From assembly GCA_963969345.1 (NCBI GenBank), contig OZ017766.1, positions 5,332,001 through 5,396,000 on the forward strand: a DNA stretch of 64,000 nt. Reading direction: 5' to 3'. The notes beneath the pieces were generated by a model. That model was not told the DNA's origin. It was given only the letters and a program-made list of their open reading frames with translations, and did no database searches. Both the position numbers and the translations under genes were made by a program. Source of the stretch: Turbatrix aceti (Eukaryota; Nematoda; Chromadorea; Rhabditida; Panagrolaimidae). Below, in pieces: positions 11,508 through 23,650 of the stretch (the first letter of the stretch is position 1; each line of letters opens with the position of its first letter).

Positions 11508-12205
11508 TTTTCTCTCTGCCTTCGGTGAAACAAACAAAAAAGAACTGCAGAAAAGAAACAACTTCGGACAATTTTTATGAACACTAAAAAAACCGCGGCT
11601 TTTTGTCACCCCAATTTTTCTCTTGGCATTGTGTTCTTAATAAACTGCGCCCTGTGTTTTCTATAAGTATCCCAGTTTTTTGGAAAATGTGTCATTTTTT
11701 TCACCATTTTGCAGTTTTTATTTTTGCTTGGTAATGTATTTGTTTATTTTTGTGAATAAACGTTGCTCTGACATCCGTGTGACATAATTAGTCGATTTAT
11801 TGTCCGCGCACTCGCGTATGCCAGCTGGACGACTCGGTTGAAAATTTTCAACCGAGTTGTTCGGCTTTGATGCTAATTATTGATGTCTCGTGCGTTCGTG
11901 CTTGTTTTACAATTTTTTATGACCCAGTTTAGTTCATTTTTCGTATTTTCAATATTTTGCATAGTGAATGAATAATTCGCGATGTACCTTTTTTGGTGTG
12001 TTGTTGTTTCTTTTCTTTTTCTGTGTCTTGTATCGATCGCGTGATACCAAACTACCCAGGCGTTTGCGTTTACGTCGAGTTTTTGAGTAATTTTGCAGGC
12101 GTGATTGTCGCTTTTTCTTCACGACAGCGTATCGCCCACTCTCGCTATAGCCTGTGTGCATCAGTCCAATCTCACTGATCACCAGGTTTATCCGTGCCCC
12201 CAATT
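11508..12205. promoter_or_regulatory. Divergent promoter region between gene at 10519-11507 and eIF3a
   Basis: About 700 bp separate the minus-strand gene from eIF3a, which reads away on the plus strand. The region must hold both promoters and the eIF3a 5' leader. CAG acceptor-like sites near 12104 and 12184 could serve for cis or trans splicing of the leader. No specific operator was identified. Confidence 0.4.
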
Positions 12206-15200
12206 ATGGCATTCAATCGCAACAAGGCGCCTCCCCAGCGCCCGGAAGCCGCTCTCCAGCGTGCTGTCGAGTTTATCAATGTCGGCAAGGACAATGACGC
12301 TCTCAATACCCTCCATGAGGCTATGAAGGTAAGAATTTGAGGATTTTGATGGGTTTTCAGTGATTATTTCAGCAAGGACGCTTCAAACAATGGGTCCCAG
12401 TTCACCAGGACATCATGCTCCAGCACATGGAGCTCTGCGTCAAGCTCCGGAATGCTCTGATGGCCAAGGACGCTCTTCATCAGTACAAAACGTTGACTCA
12501 GTCGTCGCAGACTATAGCATCCCTCGAGAAAGTCATGAAACACCTCCTGGCATTGGCAGAAGAAAAAACCGAAGTTGCCCAGAAGGAATCCATCGAGAAA
12601 GTTGAGGAAATCGATGATTTGGATTCCGGAGCTCATGAAACGTAAGTTTTTGTTTTTTTGAGGGGTTTTTATGGGTTTTTGTGGTTTTTAGGATGCTTCT
12701 GTCCGTGGTGTCAGGCGCGGTGTCCCAAGACCGGATGGACCGAACGGTGCTCTCGCCCTGGCTTCGCTTCCTCTGGGATTCCTACCGCAATTGCCTGGAA
12801 ATCCTGAAAAACAATAATCTCGTCGAGGCCCTTTATCACAACATTGTTCGTCAGACGTTCAAGTTTTGTATCAAGTTCCAGCGTCGCAACGAGTTCCGCA
12901 AGCTCTGTGAATTGCTGAGAAATCATCTGATTCAACTTCAGAAAAATATTGCCAACAGCAGTCACAAGTGAGTTTTTTTGTGGATTTGTGGTCAGATGAA
13001 TGACCAAATTGGGTTTTCAGTGTCAACAACCAGCGCATCAACCTGTCAGAATCGCTGGCTATCATGCAGGAAACCCGGCTCCATCAACTGGATACCGCAA
13101 TTCAGATGGAACTCTGGCAGGAGGCGTACAAGAGCACGGAGGACCTCCACAACCTCATGCAACTCAGCAAGGAGAAGGAAAAGCGTGCCATCAAGCCGCA
13201 ATCCTTTGTCAACTACTTTGACAAGCTGTCGCTCATCTTCTGGAAGGGCGGAAACATACTCTTCCATTCCGCTGCTCTGCTTCAGAAGTTTATCATCTTC
13301 AAGGATATGAAACGCGTTTTTACGGAGGAAGAAGCAACCGAACAGGCGACCCGGGTCCTCCTTGCCACGCTCAGCATCGCAGGTGATCTCGGAAATCCAT
13401 CGATGCTGACAAAGCACCTGGACATGGAAGACGTTCATCTCGGAAATATTCGCATTCTGTCGACTCTTCTGCGTTTGCCCATTGCGCCGACGAGAAAGGG
13501 CATCCTTCGGGAGGTCGGGCGACTGAATATTCCCGAAATTGCCAATTCTCCGGTTGCGAACCTCTATCGTCTCATCGAGGTCGAATTTGCTCCTCTCAAG
13601 GCTGCAAAACTCGTCGAGGATGAACTCGAACGTATTCGGGCAACGGGACGCGAGGATTACATCCAATACGTCCCGGCGATCCGCGAAGTTGTGGCGACGA
13701 AAATTATGAAGGCGGTGGGTTTTTTTGATTTTTTGGGTTGAAATCAGGGTTGGGCGAATGTTCGCGATTTTAATTTAATTTTTTTTGTTCGTGAATAGAT
13801 TTTTTTTTAATTTATTTGTTCAACGAAAAAATCGGTCATTCGCTTTTTTCTGGGGAAACAGTTTTGATGTATGTATTTTTGTAGCTTGCCAGCATTTACG
13901 ATGCGATTTCGATCGATCGCCTCTCAGCCATCATCCCGTTTTACTCGCGCACCGAACTTGAACACTTCCTGGTCCACGTCACGAAGCAGCGAATCCTCAA
14001 GGCGCAAGTCGACCACCGCGACAACTCGGTCTCCTTCGGGCCCATCGATGCGACCCTCTCCGGCGACGTTGAAACCGAACTTGGTGGCCAAAATGCCTAC
14101 GCGGTGAGTTTTTGGCATTTTGGATTTTCATGGCCGTATTTTATTTTTTTTTATTCAGGGCGGGTACGAGAGCATCCGAACCCATCTCACGAAGCTCTAC
14201 GAACTCCTCGGCGAGACTGCCTACGATTTTGACGAAAAAGAAATCTACGCTGTTCAACTGGATCGTTTTACGAACTGCAAACGCGTCTACGAGCACCGCA
14301 AGAACGATGACTACGACAGAATACAGAATCGCGCAAAGATCATCGAACACCACAAAGAAAACAGCGAGCAGATTTTGCAGCAGAAACGGGCAAAGGCTGT
14401 CATGGAGGCGACGCGTCGCGAAGAACTCCGACGCGCCGAAGAAATGGTTCGTCTCAAAAAAGAACAGGAACAAAACGTCGAAAAGCGAAAGAAGGCCGAG
14501 GAAGAAGAAGTTCAGCGGAGAATTCGTAGCGAAAAGATCAAGCGCTTCCAGCAGAATCCGTTGTACAAGGAAATTATCCAGGAAATTGGCGAAAACGCAC
14601 TCGAGGACATTGATCCCGAGACGGTCATTCGCGAGCAACGCGAACGCATGGATGCCGAGCGACGCGAGCAGATCATCCGGATGCTGCAGCAGGAACGCAA
14701 GTACGACTACATGGTTCGTGCCTTCAACTACGAAGAACGCGCCATCTACAAGGTTCTGGCCGAGGAGAGAAACGCCAAGGCACCCGAGCTCTTTGCTGAG
14801 TCCGAGAAAAAGCGTGTCGAAGAAGCACAGTGAGTTTTTGACGCTGAAATAATTTTGAAAAAAATGCAGCGAACGCTGATTGAGTTCGAAAAGTTCTAAA
14901 ACATTTTGACAATTTATTTTGCTTTTTTTTTGTTAATTTTGATTTATGCTTTAAAATTTGTCGAAGCATCGTAAAAATGTTTGTATTTGCGATGCATTTT
15001 TTGAAATTTTACTTTGAGCGCAGGCCTAAAAAAAAGAGCCGAAAAATCGCGTGAAACACCAAAAAACCTTTGTATTTTGATTTTTGTTCAAAATTTGGCG
15101 GAGGGGTTTTGAAATTTTATTTGGAGCGCTGACGTAAAAAAAAGCAGAGCGAGCGGTAAAAAAAGAAAATTTGGAAACTTTTGGTTTTTCATAACCTAAA

Positions 15201-16317
15201 AATGTCGTTTTTTTTTAGCAAAAACCACGAAGCGGCCAAAGCCAAGTTCGAACGCCTTCAACTGCTCCTTCCCGACGCCAAAATCTTCATCAAGGACGTC
15301 GTCGCCAGCCACCGCGCCGAAACCGACAAACGCATCGCCGAGTTTGACAGAAAGTTCGCCGCTCTTCGCGAGAAGAAACTGGCTGAGCGCCGCGTTCAGC
15401 GCGAGAAAGAACGCCGCGTCGCCTGGGAGCATGCCAGACGCGAGGAACGCGATGCAGCCATCCAGGAGAAGAAGGACGCCGAACGCGAAGAGCGCAATGC
15501 CGTCATCCAGGCCGGAAGACAGCGTCGTGATGTAAGATTTTTTTTATTTAAAAAAAATGCTTATTTTCAAATAATTTTTGCTTTTTTTTATTTTTACCAT
15601 TTTTTTTATTTTCAGCAGCAGCATCGCGGCGGTGATCGTGATGATCGCCACGGCGAGGATTCGAAGGCCGAAAAGGACACCAACTGGCGTGGCAGCGCTG
15701 CCGCCTCCGGTCCGCCCCGTCGCCGGGGCGTCGTCGCTCCTCCGCCTTCGATCGGCCCCATCAGCGCCCCGGAACCCCCCTCCGCGGCCGACAACTCCAA
15801 TGCCTGGCGTAGCGATGCGGCGCCGGTCGTCAGACGTGAGCCCCATCCTCCGTTCGCGTCGACGCCGACCCGCCATCACCCGGCTGCAAATGGGCCCCAG
15901 GACGGCGCCAAACCCGCTCCCTACCGTCCCCCCGTGGCCAACACCCAGGCAGACACGGCGAGCTCGTGGCGCACCGCTCGCGCCCCCGCCCAGCAGCCGC
16001 AGCACCAGCAGGAGAACCGCTCGACGCCCTCCCCGGCCCCGCCTGCCGGCGACAAACCCACGCAGCCCGCCAAGTACCGGCCGCCCTCCTTCGGTGGCGA
16101 TCGTGGCGCGAACAACGCCCAGGCCGGCGGCGGTGGTGGCTTTTCCCGGTCCACGGGAACTCCTGGTCCCCGTGGTCCTGGTGCTGGTGCTGGTGCTGGG
16201 GGGCCTCCTCCGGACTTTGCGCGTGGGCCCCGTCAGACGCAGCCGCCTCGTCGCGACGATCGTCGTCAGCCCCAGGCCAACAGCGGTGGCGCCGAGAAGG
16301 GCAGCTGGCGGTCGTGA
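12206..16317 (+). CDS. eIF3a: Eukaryotic translation initiation factor 3 subunit A
   Basis: Eight exons: 12206-12328, 12373-12641, 12692-12967, 13021-13714, 13885-14103, 14159-14829, 15219-15531, 15616-16317, giving 1,088 residues, close to C. elegans EGL-45. eIF3a is the largest scaffold of the eIF3 complex that loads mRNA and the ternary complex on the 40S subunit. Order in the protein: a helical N-terminus with the hallmark FKQWVP segment near residue 45; a PCI domain at roughly 320-500; a long charged coiled coil at about 560-850 rich in Glu, Arg and Lys; and a low-complexity tail of Asp, Arg, Gly and Pro encoded by exon 8. Exon 8 opens at a tandem TTCAGCAGCAG acceptor, so one-residue splice variants are possible. 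Codon use is strongly C/G-ending, as expected for a highly expressed gene. The start ATG is followed by family-typical MAF and Asn-Lys. Confidence 0.95.
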
Positions 16318-16606
16318 GCTGGGGACTTGCAAAGAGGACAGGAAGGCCCGTGAATGCGGTCAATTCAACATGGTTTTTTCTTCCTGATATTATTGGTTGT
16401 TGCTTCTTTTTTTTCAAAATTTTGTTTTTGTTGAATTGCTAGGCACCGCTTTCACCTGGCTTTCCTGTGTATCTCGTTTGTGCTCTCTGATTTTGTTTGA
16501 ATTGCGTATTTGTGGGTTATTGTTCTTTTCTTGATAATATATCCTATCTTTCGTTGCCGGCGGGGATGGAGGGTGACCAATGGATAAAGCAGGGTGCCGA
16601 TACGGG

Positions 16607-16732
16607 CAGTGTTGTCGGTTCCGGTTCGGTTCTGACTTGGTTTCAGTGTCGGTAGCGGTTTGGTTCCTGTTCAGAATTAAAAGCGAACCCGTTATGAACC
16701 GAAACCAGAAGCGGCCGGAACCGACAACACTG
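16607..16732. mobile_element. hAT-like MITE, 126 bp
   Basis: Terminal inverted repeats CAGTGTTGTCGGTTCCGG and CCGGAACCGACAACACTG bound a 126-bp insert. They start with CAG and end with CTG, as hAT elements do. Directly outside lie GATACGGG (16599-16606) and GATACGGA (16733-16740), an 8-bp target duplication with one mismatch; hAT elements make 8-bp duplications. The element is non-coding and would depend on a transposase from elsewhere. Confidence 0.75.
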
Positions 16733-16825
16733 GATACGGAAGATATCCCCGGAGATTCCAAAAGTGATCCTCCGGGGAATTCCAACTAGATAGTTTAGAT
16801 GGTTTTATGACAAAAATTTGTCCAC

Positions 16826-17531
16826 GAACTTTTGCCGCATCCTGTTACGATAATTGTTTTTTGCTTTTGTTAGAGCAAATTGCGATATTTGTTGCGTGTG
16901 TTATCTCTTCGACGTCGTTATCAACGCATTCAGCTGTTCTTAGGCAGCATTTTGAGGGCAATGATTTGGGTTAAAATTGGACGCATCGAGCCAAAGTGAA
17001 CAGAAAATCATAATTTTCTGTTGACTTTAAACAACAGAAAATCGTAATTTTCCGAGTTGCTATTTAGTGTAGTTGTGTTAATGAGGTTTTTTAAATAGTT
17101 ACTATATTTTGACGTCGCACTTTTTTAGTAAAAACTTGGTGCAATTTTGTCAATTGTTTTTGTTAGTGCAAATTGCGATATTTGGTGCTGCTTTTTGACG
17201 TCGTTATCAGCAATGTCGACTGTTTTAAAGCCGCCATCAAAGCCAATGTCGCACTGCTCCGGCCATTACCTTTTAAACCTTTTAAAAAAGGTATTCAGCC
17301 CCAGTGTGCTTGCGACGTGATTGGGTTGATCGTTGAGTGTCTGATCTGCTATCAGAATTTTTTGAGTTGGTGGCTTTATTTTAACGGTTGAATAGCACAA
17401 TGTGCATATGCTGTTCGTTGCAATTCAAAAAACGTTGGAATTCTGAATCAATGCTTTACAATTTAATTTGTCTTTTAGCTGACATTCACGTTTTTACAAG
17501 TAAAAACTATCGTTCTGGTGTCGTATAAGAG
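16826..17531 (+). repeat. Duplicated upstream block of GTPase-cluster copy A
   Basis: This leader DNA is homologous to 23171-24230 upstream of copy B. Shared words in order include TTTTGCCGCATCCTGTT, TTGGACGCATCGAG, ATGTCGACTGTTTTAAAGCC and CTGAATCAATG, ending just before the ATG. The unit of tandem duplication therefore included about 700 bp of upstream sequence. Confidence 0.7.
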
Positions 17532-18544
17532 ATGAGTATATTCAAAAGACCCCCTGTATTGACTGACGTTCCGGCGCAGTTTCTTCCATGGCTACGTCCT
17601 GGTGCTGCCTACGATAAAGAAAACATACTTATATGGCCGTACAGCGAACCTGATTTTGTTGAACCAAACACGTACAAAAACCGTGAGCAAAAACCTTTTT
17701 GTCTACTCACATTCAATACTTTGGAAACCATCCGAAAATTGCTGACATTGCAAAGTTCATCAAAGTGGATCCAGAATTATTCGTAAGTTTTCAGAACGTA
17801 CAAAACGAAAACTAAAGACGTATGTATGTTTAGGCTCACTTTTTGCTTACTTCACCGCCGGCTGTCCGTCAATTTTTTGATTTTGATCGCGACACCGTGC
17901 TTGTTTATGTTTATAAAGTTCATGAGGTTGGTGACATTTGTACGTTACAAAATTATACAAGTTTATTTTAGACAGCAACCGTGTCTCCTTGTAGAACCGA
18001 TTGCGTCAACGATTTTAAAAGTGGTTACAGTTACCTCGTTGCACTCGATTCCCGATATGTAAAAAAAACGATTTCTTTATTTTTTGGAGCATACTACGAT
18101 GCAGAGGTAATTTTATGTTCAGATTTGAATTCATTATAACACGGTGTATTTTAACTCAAAATTACGGTGTTGCCCGCTGTTGTCGGGCACCTCGAAATTT
18201 TTGGTTATCCGACCCAAACCCAAAAATTGGGATACCCGACCCGAAAATCCAACTCGAACTCTAAATTTTCGAAAAAAACGTATTTTTTGTATTTAAAAAA
18301 GGATAAATTCGTTTCTGATTCAAAGTATGCATTTCGCACAACTGCAATTGCTTGATTTCTGCTGTGAGAACAAAAATAAAGCATTGTTTGATAAGACTTT
18401 TGACAGAAAATTAACATTTTTTTAAGAACATGTGTTTTTTTTGGCCTTCGTGAAGCCGACCCAAACTTGAAAATTTTGGGTACTTGGCCGGAAAACTCGC
18501 AATTTTGGGTCAAAGAAGAGCTTAGCTTGGAATCAGTTTGGCAA

Positions 18545-18741
18545 AATTTGATACATTGCTAACACAATTGTGTTTGCATTTCAAAAAAGCACCGATTTTT
18601 TTATTTTTTCTTTCACTATTTCCCGTGCATTCATTTCGAAATTTCCCAAGAGATTTTTTTTACCCGGGAGATGCCGGAAATTCTTCAGGGAGATTTAGGC
18701 GATTCTTCCGCTTTGTCAATTTGAGTCCGGTATCCGACAAC
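18545..18741. repeat. Dispersed repeat sharing TATCCGACAACAC end
   Basis: This segment resembles 23000-23172. Both have ACATTG, a GTGTTTGCA word, a T-rich middle, GAGATTT/GAGA-TTCTTCCGC or TTCTCCCGC, and an end in GGTATCCGACAACAC or GGTATCCGATAACAC. The end is reminiscent of the hAT-like MITE terminus CAGTGTTGTCGG read in reverse, so these may be partial relatives. No target duplication was found. Confidence 0.45.
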
Positions 18742-18791
18742 ACAGCATTTACATTGTTTTTTTAAAGCTCCGATGATAACAATTTTTTATT

Positions 18792-18850
18792 TTTTATTTA
18801 TTTATTTCACCATTACTCAGTGGTTAGTTATCATTAGACCAGATGTTAGG
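18792..18850 (-). mobile_element. LINE 3'-end insertion, 59 bp, with target duplication
   Basis: On the minus strand it reads CCTAACATCTGGTCTAATGA, then the tail common to copies at 27787 and 56460, ending in AAATAAATAAATAAA. It is flanked by ACAATTTTTTATT at 18779-18791 and 18851-18863, a perfect 13-bp target duplication. This is a complete but extremely 5'-truncated retroposition event. It lies in intron 3 of copy A. Confidence 0.8.
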
Positions 18851-21479
18851 ACAATTTTTTATTATCAAAACATAATATAGTTAGAATTTGTGTTTAGGTC
18901 TAAAAACTATTACCAATTATTTTATGTGATTTTAGAACATCAGATCGGTTATTGAAAAACCAGACTACTCTCATTCTATGCTAAAGAATTGTAAAGTATT
19001 GGTGAACTGGACACCGTCAACAATTGAACATTTACGTAATTGTGTGCACAATAGCAGTACGGAGATTTATTTTTTACGCTATCAAACATTAAAAAATTAA
19101 AAGCTGAATTTATCGAATTATTGGAGCGCGTCACAGATATTGAGAATTCTATTATTCGGCTTTACACTGGCAGCAAAATTGTAAAAAAGTCATGGGCACT
19201 GGCAACTACGTTAATTTCAAGGAATCCACATATTTCTTACGACGAGTTATTGGCTTGTTATAAGAAAAATTTAAAAGTAGCTGTGTTCCAAAAAAATATT
19301 TGCGTCATACTGAAAATTACAATATGAAACCAACATAGCGGAAGATGACGAGAAAGAATTGTACAACCAGATTTTTCAAGAACAGCCAGCTCGATCAAAT
19401 ACGTGGAATTCACCGGGGGCAATATTGCCTGCACCAGATTTTTCAAATGTTTTGAACTCCGATGTCAATAACCCCCCTCCTGTTAAAAAACAGACGATCC
19501 CATCCATTCCACCACCACCCAAACTACCGGTGCCGAAGACGATGATACGCATTCCAAGTGGCAATTTGGCGTTCTGGCAAAAAGTATTTGACGGCTATGA
19601 TGTGGTCATCAAACAAGACGAAAAATCTATCGTTAGAGTGACTACTGAAACTGGTCAAAAATTTACCGTGCAAGTTATTCAACCTCGCCAATTCAACGGA
19701 ATTTCTAAGGTGAATGAAAAAGATGCACAGTTTGAGTTGAACGGTGACCGTTTTGTATGCCAGTTCTGCACAACATTTTTAAGCGTTCATTCAAAAAAAG
19801 AAGGCATTGTTTACTGCCGTTGTGGAGAATTAAAAAACAAAACTGACTTTCTTGCCAGGGCAAGCTACTTGTTCATCAATACTTTCTTTGCTTTCCAAGG
19901 ACCGTGACTTACCACACATCAAAGTAATTAATCGACCGGTGCCAAAAACGGTAATACGCATTCCAAGTGGCAATTTGGCGTTCTGGCAAAAAGTTTTCGA
20001 CGGCGATGATGTGGTCATCAAACAAGACGAAAAATCTACCGTTAGAGTGACTACTGAAACCGGTCAAACAATTTACCGTGCAAGTTATTCAACCTTACCA
20101 ATTCAGCGGAATTTCTGTTTTTAATAAAACAGATGCACAGCTTGAAAAAGATGACGTACGTTTTGTTTGCCAGTTCTGCAGAACATTTCTAAATGTTCAT
20201 TCTGAAAAAGAAGGCATTGTTTACTGCCGCTGCGGTACATTCAAAAATTCTAACTTTATTCCCGCGGATCACAAATTTGAATCTCATAAACCCAAGATCC
20301 CAACAGATGAAATGAATATTCTGCTCATCGGGGCTTCTGGAGCTGGAAAATCCACGCTCATCAATAATATTGCAAATCTCGTTAAGTTCAAAACACAGAA
20401 AGAAGCTTACAATGGCGAATTAACGGCCGTGATTCCGTCCCGCTTCGTGGTTGGCAAAGGTCATGATACTCTTGACGTTGAAACTATTGTCGTGGGAGAA
20501 GATTTGCCTGAAGCTGAGAACGAACACTTCAACGACTTTGGTCAGTCGATCACTCAGCGCCCGCGCATGTGTTCCATTACCACTAAAATTAACGGCAAAA
20601 CAAAGAAATTGAACTTCATCGACACGCCGGGTATCAACAACACGCGTGGTCTAGATCAAGACGATATCAACATTGACCACATCAAACGCGCCGTGATTCA
20701 AGCAGGTTACCTGCACGCAATCTGTATTGTCCTCCTGCCAAACCAAAGCAGAATGGAAGCCGATTTTGAGAGCGTTCTACGTCGGCTTCTGCAATTCGTT
20801 CCTCTTGAACACCGTCCAAACTTGGTTTTGTTTTTCACAAACACCCGGAGCACGCTTTATCGTCCAGGCCAAACGTATCCGGTGCTCCGAAAATTTGCTG
20901 AGCAGAACCTGATCTGCAAATTCCACTCGATCAAAATCGGTTGTTCTGCTTCGACAGCGAGTCGTACAACTTCTTATGCGCTCATCACCACGGAATTGAG
21001 TACGATCTTTCGAGTCGATCTCACTACAAAGACAGCTGGAATGCATCTCAGAATTCACTTTACCGCTTCTTTGAATTTTTGGACACCGTTAAACCGTTTG
21101 CAACGTCCGAAATTGGATTTATTGGCACTGCAGACACCCTCTTCATCAAATGTGCCAAAGCGTTAAATAAGTTGCCTATTACAAACACGCAGTATGACAC
21201 CGCCAAACATCTGATCGGCGTGCTCGCTTCGTCTCTCAACGGCGAGATCAAGAAAGCCCGAGAGATTGCACAGGCAATTGGGTTCACAGAAGATATCAAA
21301 CTTCAACGTATCCAGCAGTTGGCATTCTTCCGACAACTGACTCGAATTGAGGGGTTGTTAAGCGATACATTACTGGAAAAGGTTCAAAACTTTTGCGATT
21401 TGTATGAGCCTCATTTTCGATTCAACAACGAATAAGTTTCATGGTGTATATTTTTTAAAATTTCCGTTCTGTATTGATT

Positions 21480-22925
21480 TTAACATTATGTAATTGTTTT
21501 ATAATACAAACAATAAACTCGCTCGTGCACAGCCAATTCACAAAAAAAACTCGTAAATGGAGATATTGCACGAAGAGGGGCCCGTTGACGTCCATAACCT
21601 GGTGTAAAATTCTTTTTGTCACGGGGCTGAAGGTATGTGGCAAAGTCGTCTGTCCACCTAGTACGAGGCCGGCCCATTGGTCGCGAGCCGTCAGAAGTCC
21701 AGATGAATAATCGGCGTGCCATCAGATGGATAATCGGCTTTGCGCGAATCTCAGTTGTCGTAGTCGCTATGACAATCTTTCAGTTTGTTCCGCTTTCGAA
21801 TGGCATCAGATGATATATCTTGTCGCTGAGTCGTATGCCGTTACATCGGCGTTTCATTTGCCGTTGACTTCTGATAAGCGCCATTGCTGCAGTCCTTGTC
21901 AGAGCCCCTGTTTCGCAGCCGTAGAGCAATGTTCGATGAGTCGTCTTTTTAGACCCAGACTGACCATAGAAAATGACCCAACTTGCGAGAGCATAGAAAA
22001 TCGCGGTACTTAAAACACGCTGCATTGACAGCATCGGAGCGTTTGCCGATCTCCTGTATATTATCTTTCGGCTAGGAAAACAATTGCCCAAGGTAGACAA
22101 ATTTGTTCACCCTTTCGAGTGGAAGACCATGCAGTAGGATCGTGGCATTTTCGCTGTCGTTGCTCATCCACTTTGTTTTTTCTGTGTTGATTTCCAGGTA
22201 CTATACGAGCTTCGTCAGCCAGGTCTCTCAACATTGATTCACAAGTATGTAGATGCGTTGGTTGCCAATATCGTCAGCATAGGCCAGGTAGCTTAGAAAA
22301 GAGTCACCAATCGGAATACCACGGTTTGCCCAGTCGATGCTATCCAGTACAGCTTGCAATACCATGATGAACAATAGTGTTTCGTAGATTCGCTTCGGTT
22401 CCACACACTCGAACCGCGGAGCGAGCACTAGCGTAGAGCAGCTGAATGAACTGCACCACAGGTTTATCGACACCACAGTCTCGTAGGGCTAACCAGATGA
22501 ATTCGTACGAAATGGTGTCGAAGGCCTTGCCGAAGTCAACAAAGATAGCTTACAAAGGCCGGTTGAACTCACCGCACTTTTCCGCCAGGGAGTTCAGCGC
22601 ATGGATGTGCGACAGTGTCGAAAAATTCATTCGGAACCCTGCTTGTTCATTGGGAATAGCGGTAGTTTTATCGCATCGCTGGATTCTGTTTTTGATGATT
22701 TCTGTGGCTGCTTCATACATCGACGGTAGCAAGGAGATCGATCGGTCGGTAGTTCTCGACCTTTGCCGCGTCTCCCGACTTGAACAGTAAGATGGTGTCC
22801 GAGAAAGAGAATTTTTCTGGAACCACTTCTGTTGTTGCAATTGTGTGGAGAAGATGTTGTACAGGCCCAGCCAGGAATCTTGCGATTGGTCGAATAGAAG
22901 AGCCACGATAGATCAACTTTTTGCA
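21480..22925 (-). mobile_element. Degenerate RTE-like non-LTR retroposon (reverse transcriptase)
   Basis: Minus-strand fragments in several frames give reverse-transcriptase landmarks in order: ENYRPI-x-LL near 22750, NEQAGFR near 22645, an F-DTISYEFIWLAL segment near 22500, LAYADDI (the YADD catalytic box) near 22280, and the family-typical C-terminus WTSDGSRPMGRPRTRWTDDF near 21680. The last motif is characteristic of RTE/BovB and Jockey-like LINEs. Stops and frameshifts interrupt it, and the endonuclease part is missing or beyond recognition. It sits between GTPase copies A and B. Confidence 0.75.
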
Positions 22926-23650
22926 GTCGTGTTCAGAAACTGTATTTCAATTTTTCTATTTCAGTGGCCATAAAAATCAAAATAAACAGTTCTGTTCTGT
23001 TTCAGACACATTGTATACACATTTGTGTTTGCACCAATTTATAAAAACACGGTTTTTATTATTAATTGCTTTAATATTTTCTGTATAAGCATTTTGAATT
23101 CTCACGTCAGATTTGAGAGATTCTCCCGCCACCCTGGTAGGAATTCAGGTTGGGTATCCGATAACACTGGTGAACTTTTGCCGCATCCTGTTGCAATAAA
23201 TTGTTTTTTGCATTTGTTAGAGCAAATTGAGATACGTCGTTATCTTAGGTAGCATTTTGTGGTAAATGAATTGGGTCAAAATTGGACGCATCGAGTCAAA
23301 GTCATAAACAACAGAAAATATGTAATAATTTCCCGAGTTGCTATTCAGTTTAGTTCTGTTAACGAAAGTGTTTTCCGTGTCAAATTTAAAATTATATGCG
23401 TTTGTAAACTCAAAAAACATTATATCGTGATAATTTGCTTTTTGACGTTGTTATCAGCGATGTCGACTGTTTTAAAGCCGTCAACACCAATGTTGCACTG
23501 CCTATCAACCTTCTAAAAAAGGTTTTTAGCTCCAGTGTGCTTGTGACGTGATTGGGTTGATCGTTGGGTGTCCGATCTCCTATCAGAATGTTTTGAGATG
23601 GTTGCTATATTTTAACGGTTGAATAATACATTTAGTACATTTAGTATGTA

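Larger units (their letters stand above)
17532..21435 (+). pseudogene. GTPase-cluster copy A, multi-domain, frameshifted
   Basis: The exon plan matches the other copies: exon 1 from 17532, exon 2 near 17834-17924, exon 3 near 17972-18106, and a long exon 4 from about 18937. The encoded order is an N-terminal region with FLPWLRPG, a NCKVLxNW segment, two Cys-rich modules each holding FWQKVFDG and CQFC...YCRCG, a P-loop GTPase (GASGAGKSTLIN, DTPG, then TNTRS) and a helical C-terminus ending near 21435. Breaks are visible near 17700 (exon 1 frameshift), 19098 (stop), 19310, 19848, 20068 and 20940. The G-domain frame itself (20309-20930) is intact. Intron 3 is enlarged by two mobile insertions. 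No native product can be expected. Family members are unnamed; the GTPase is of the AIG1/septin-like TRAFAC type by its motifs. Confidence 0.75.

Noticed and set aside
15544..16442. Long open frames on the minus strand and other plus frames across the eIF3a tail
   Set aside because: They are shadows of the GC-rich Asp/Arg/Pro-rich last exon of eIF3a, which has correct phase, family fit and a natural stop.
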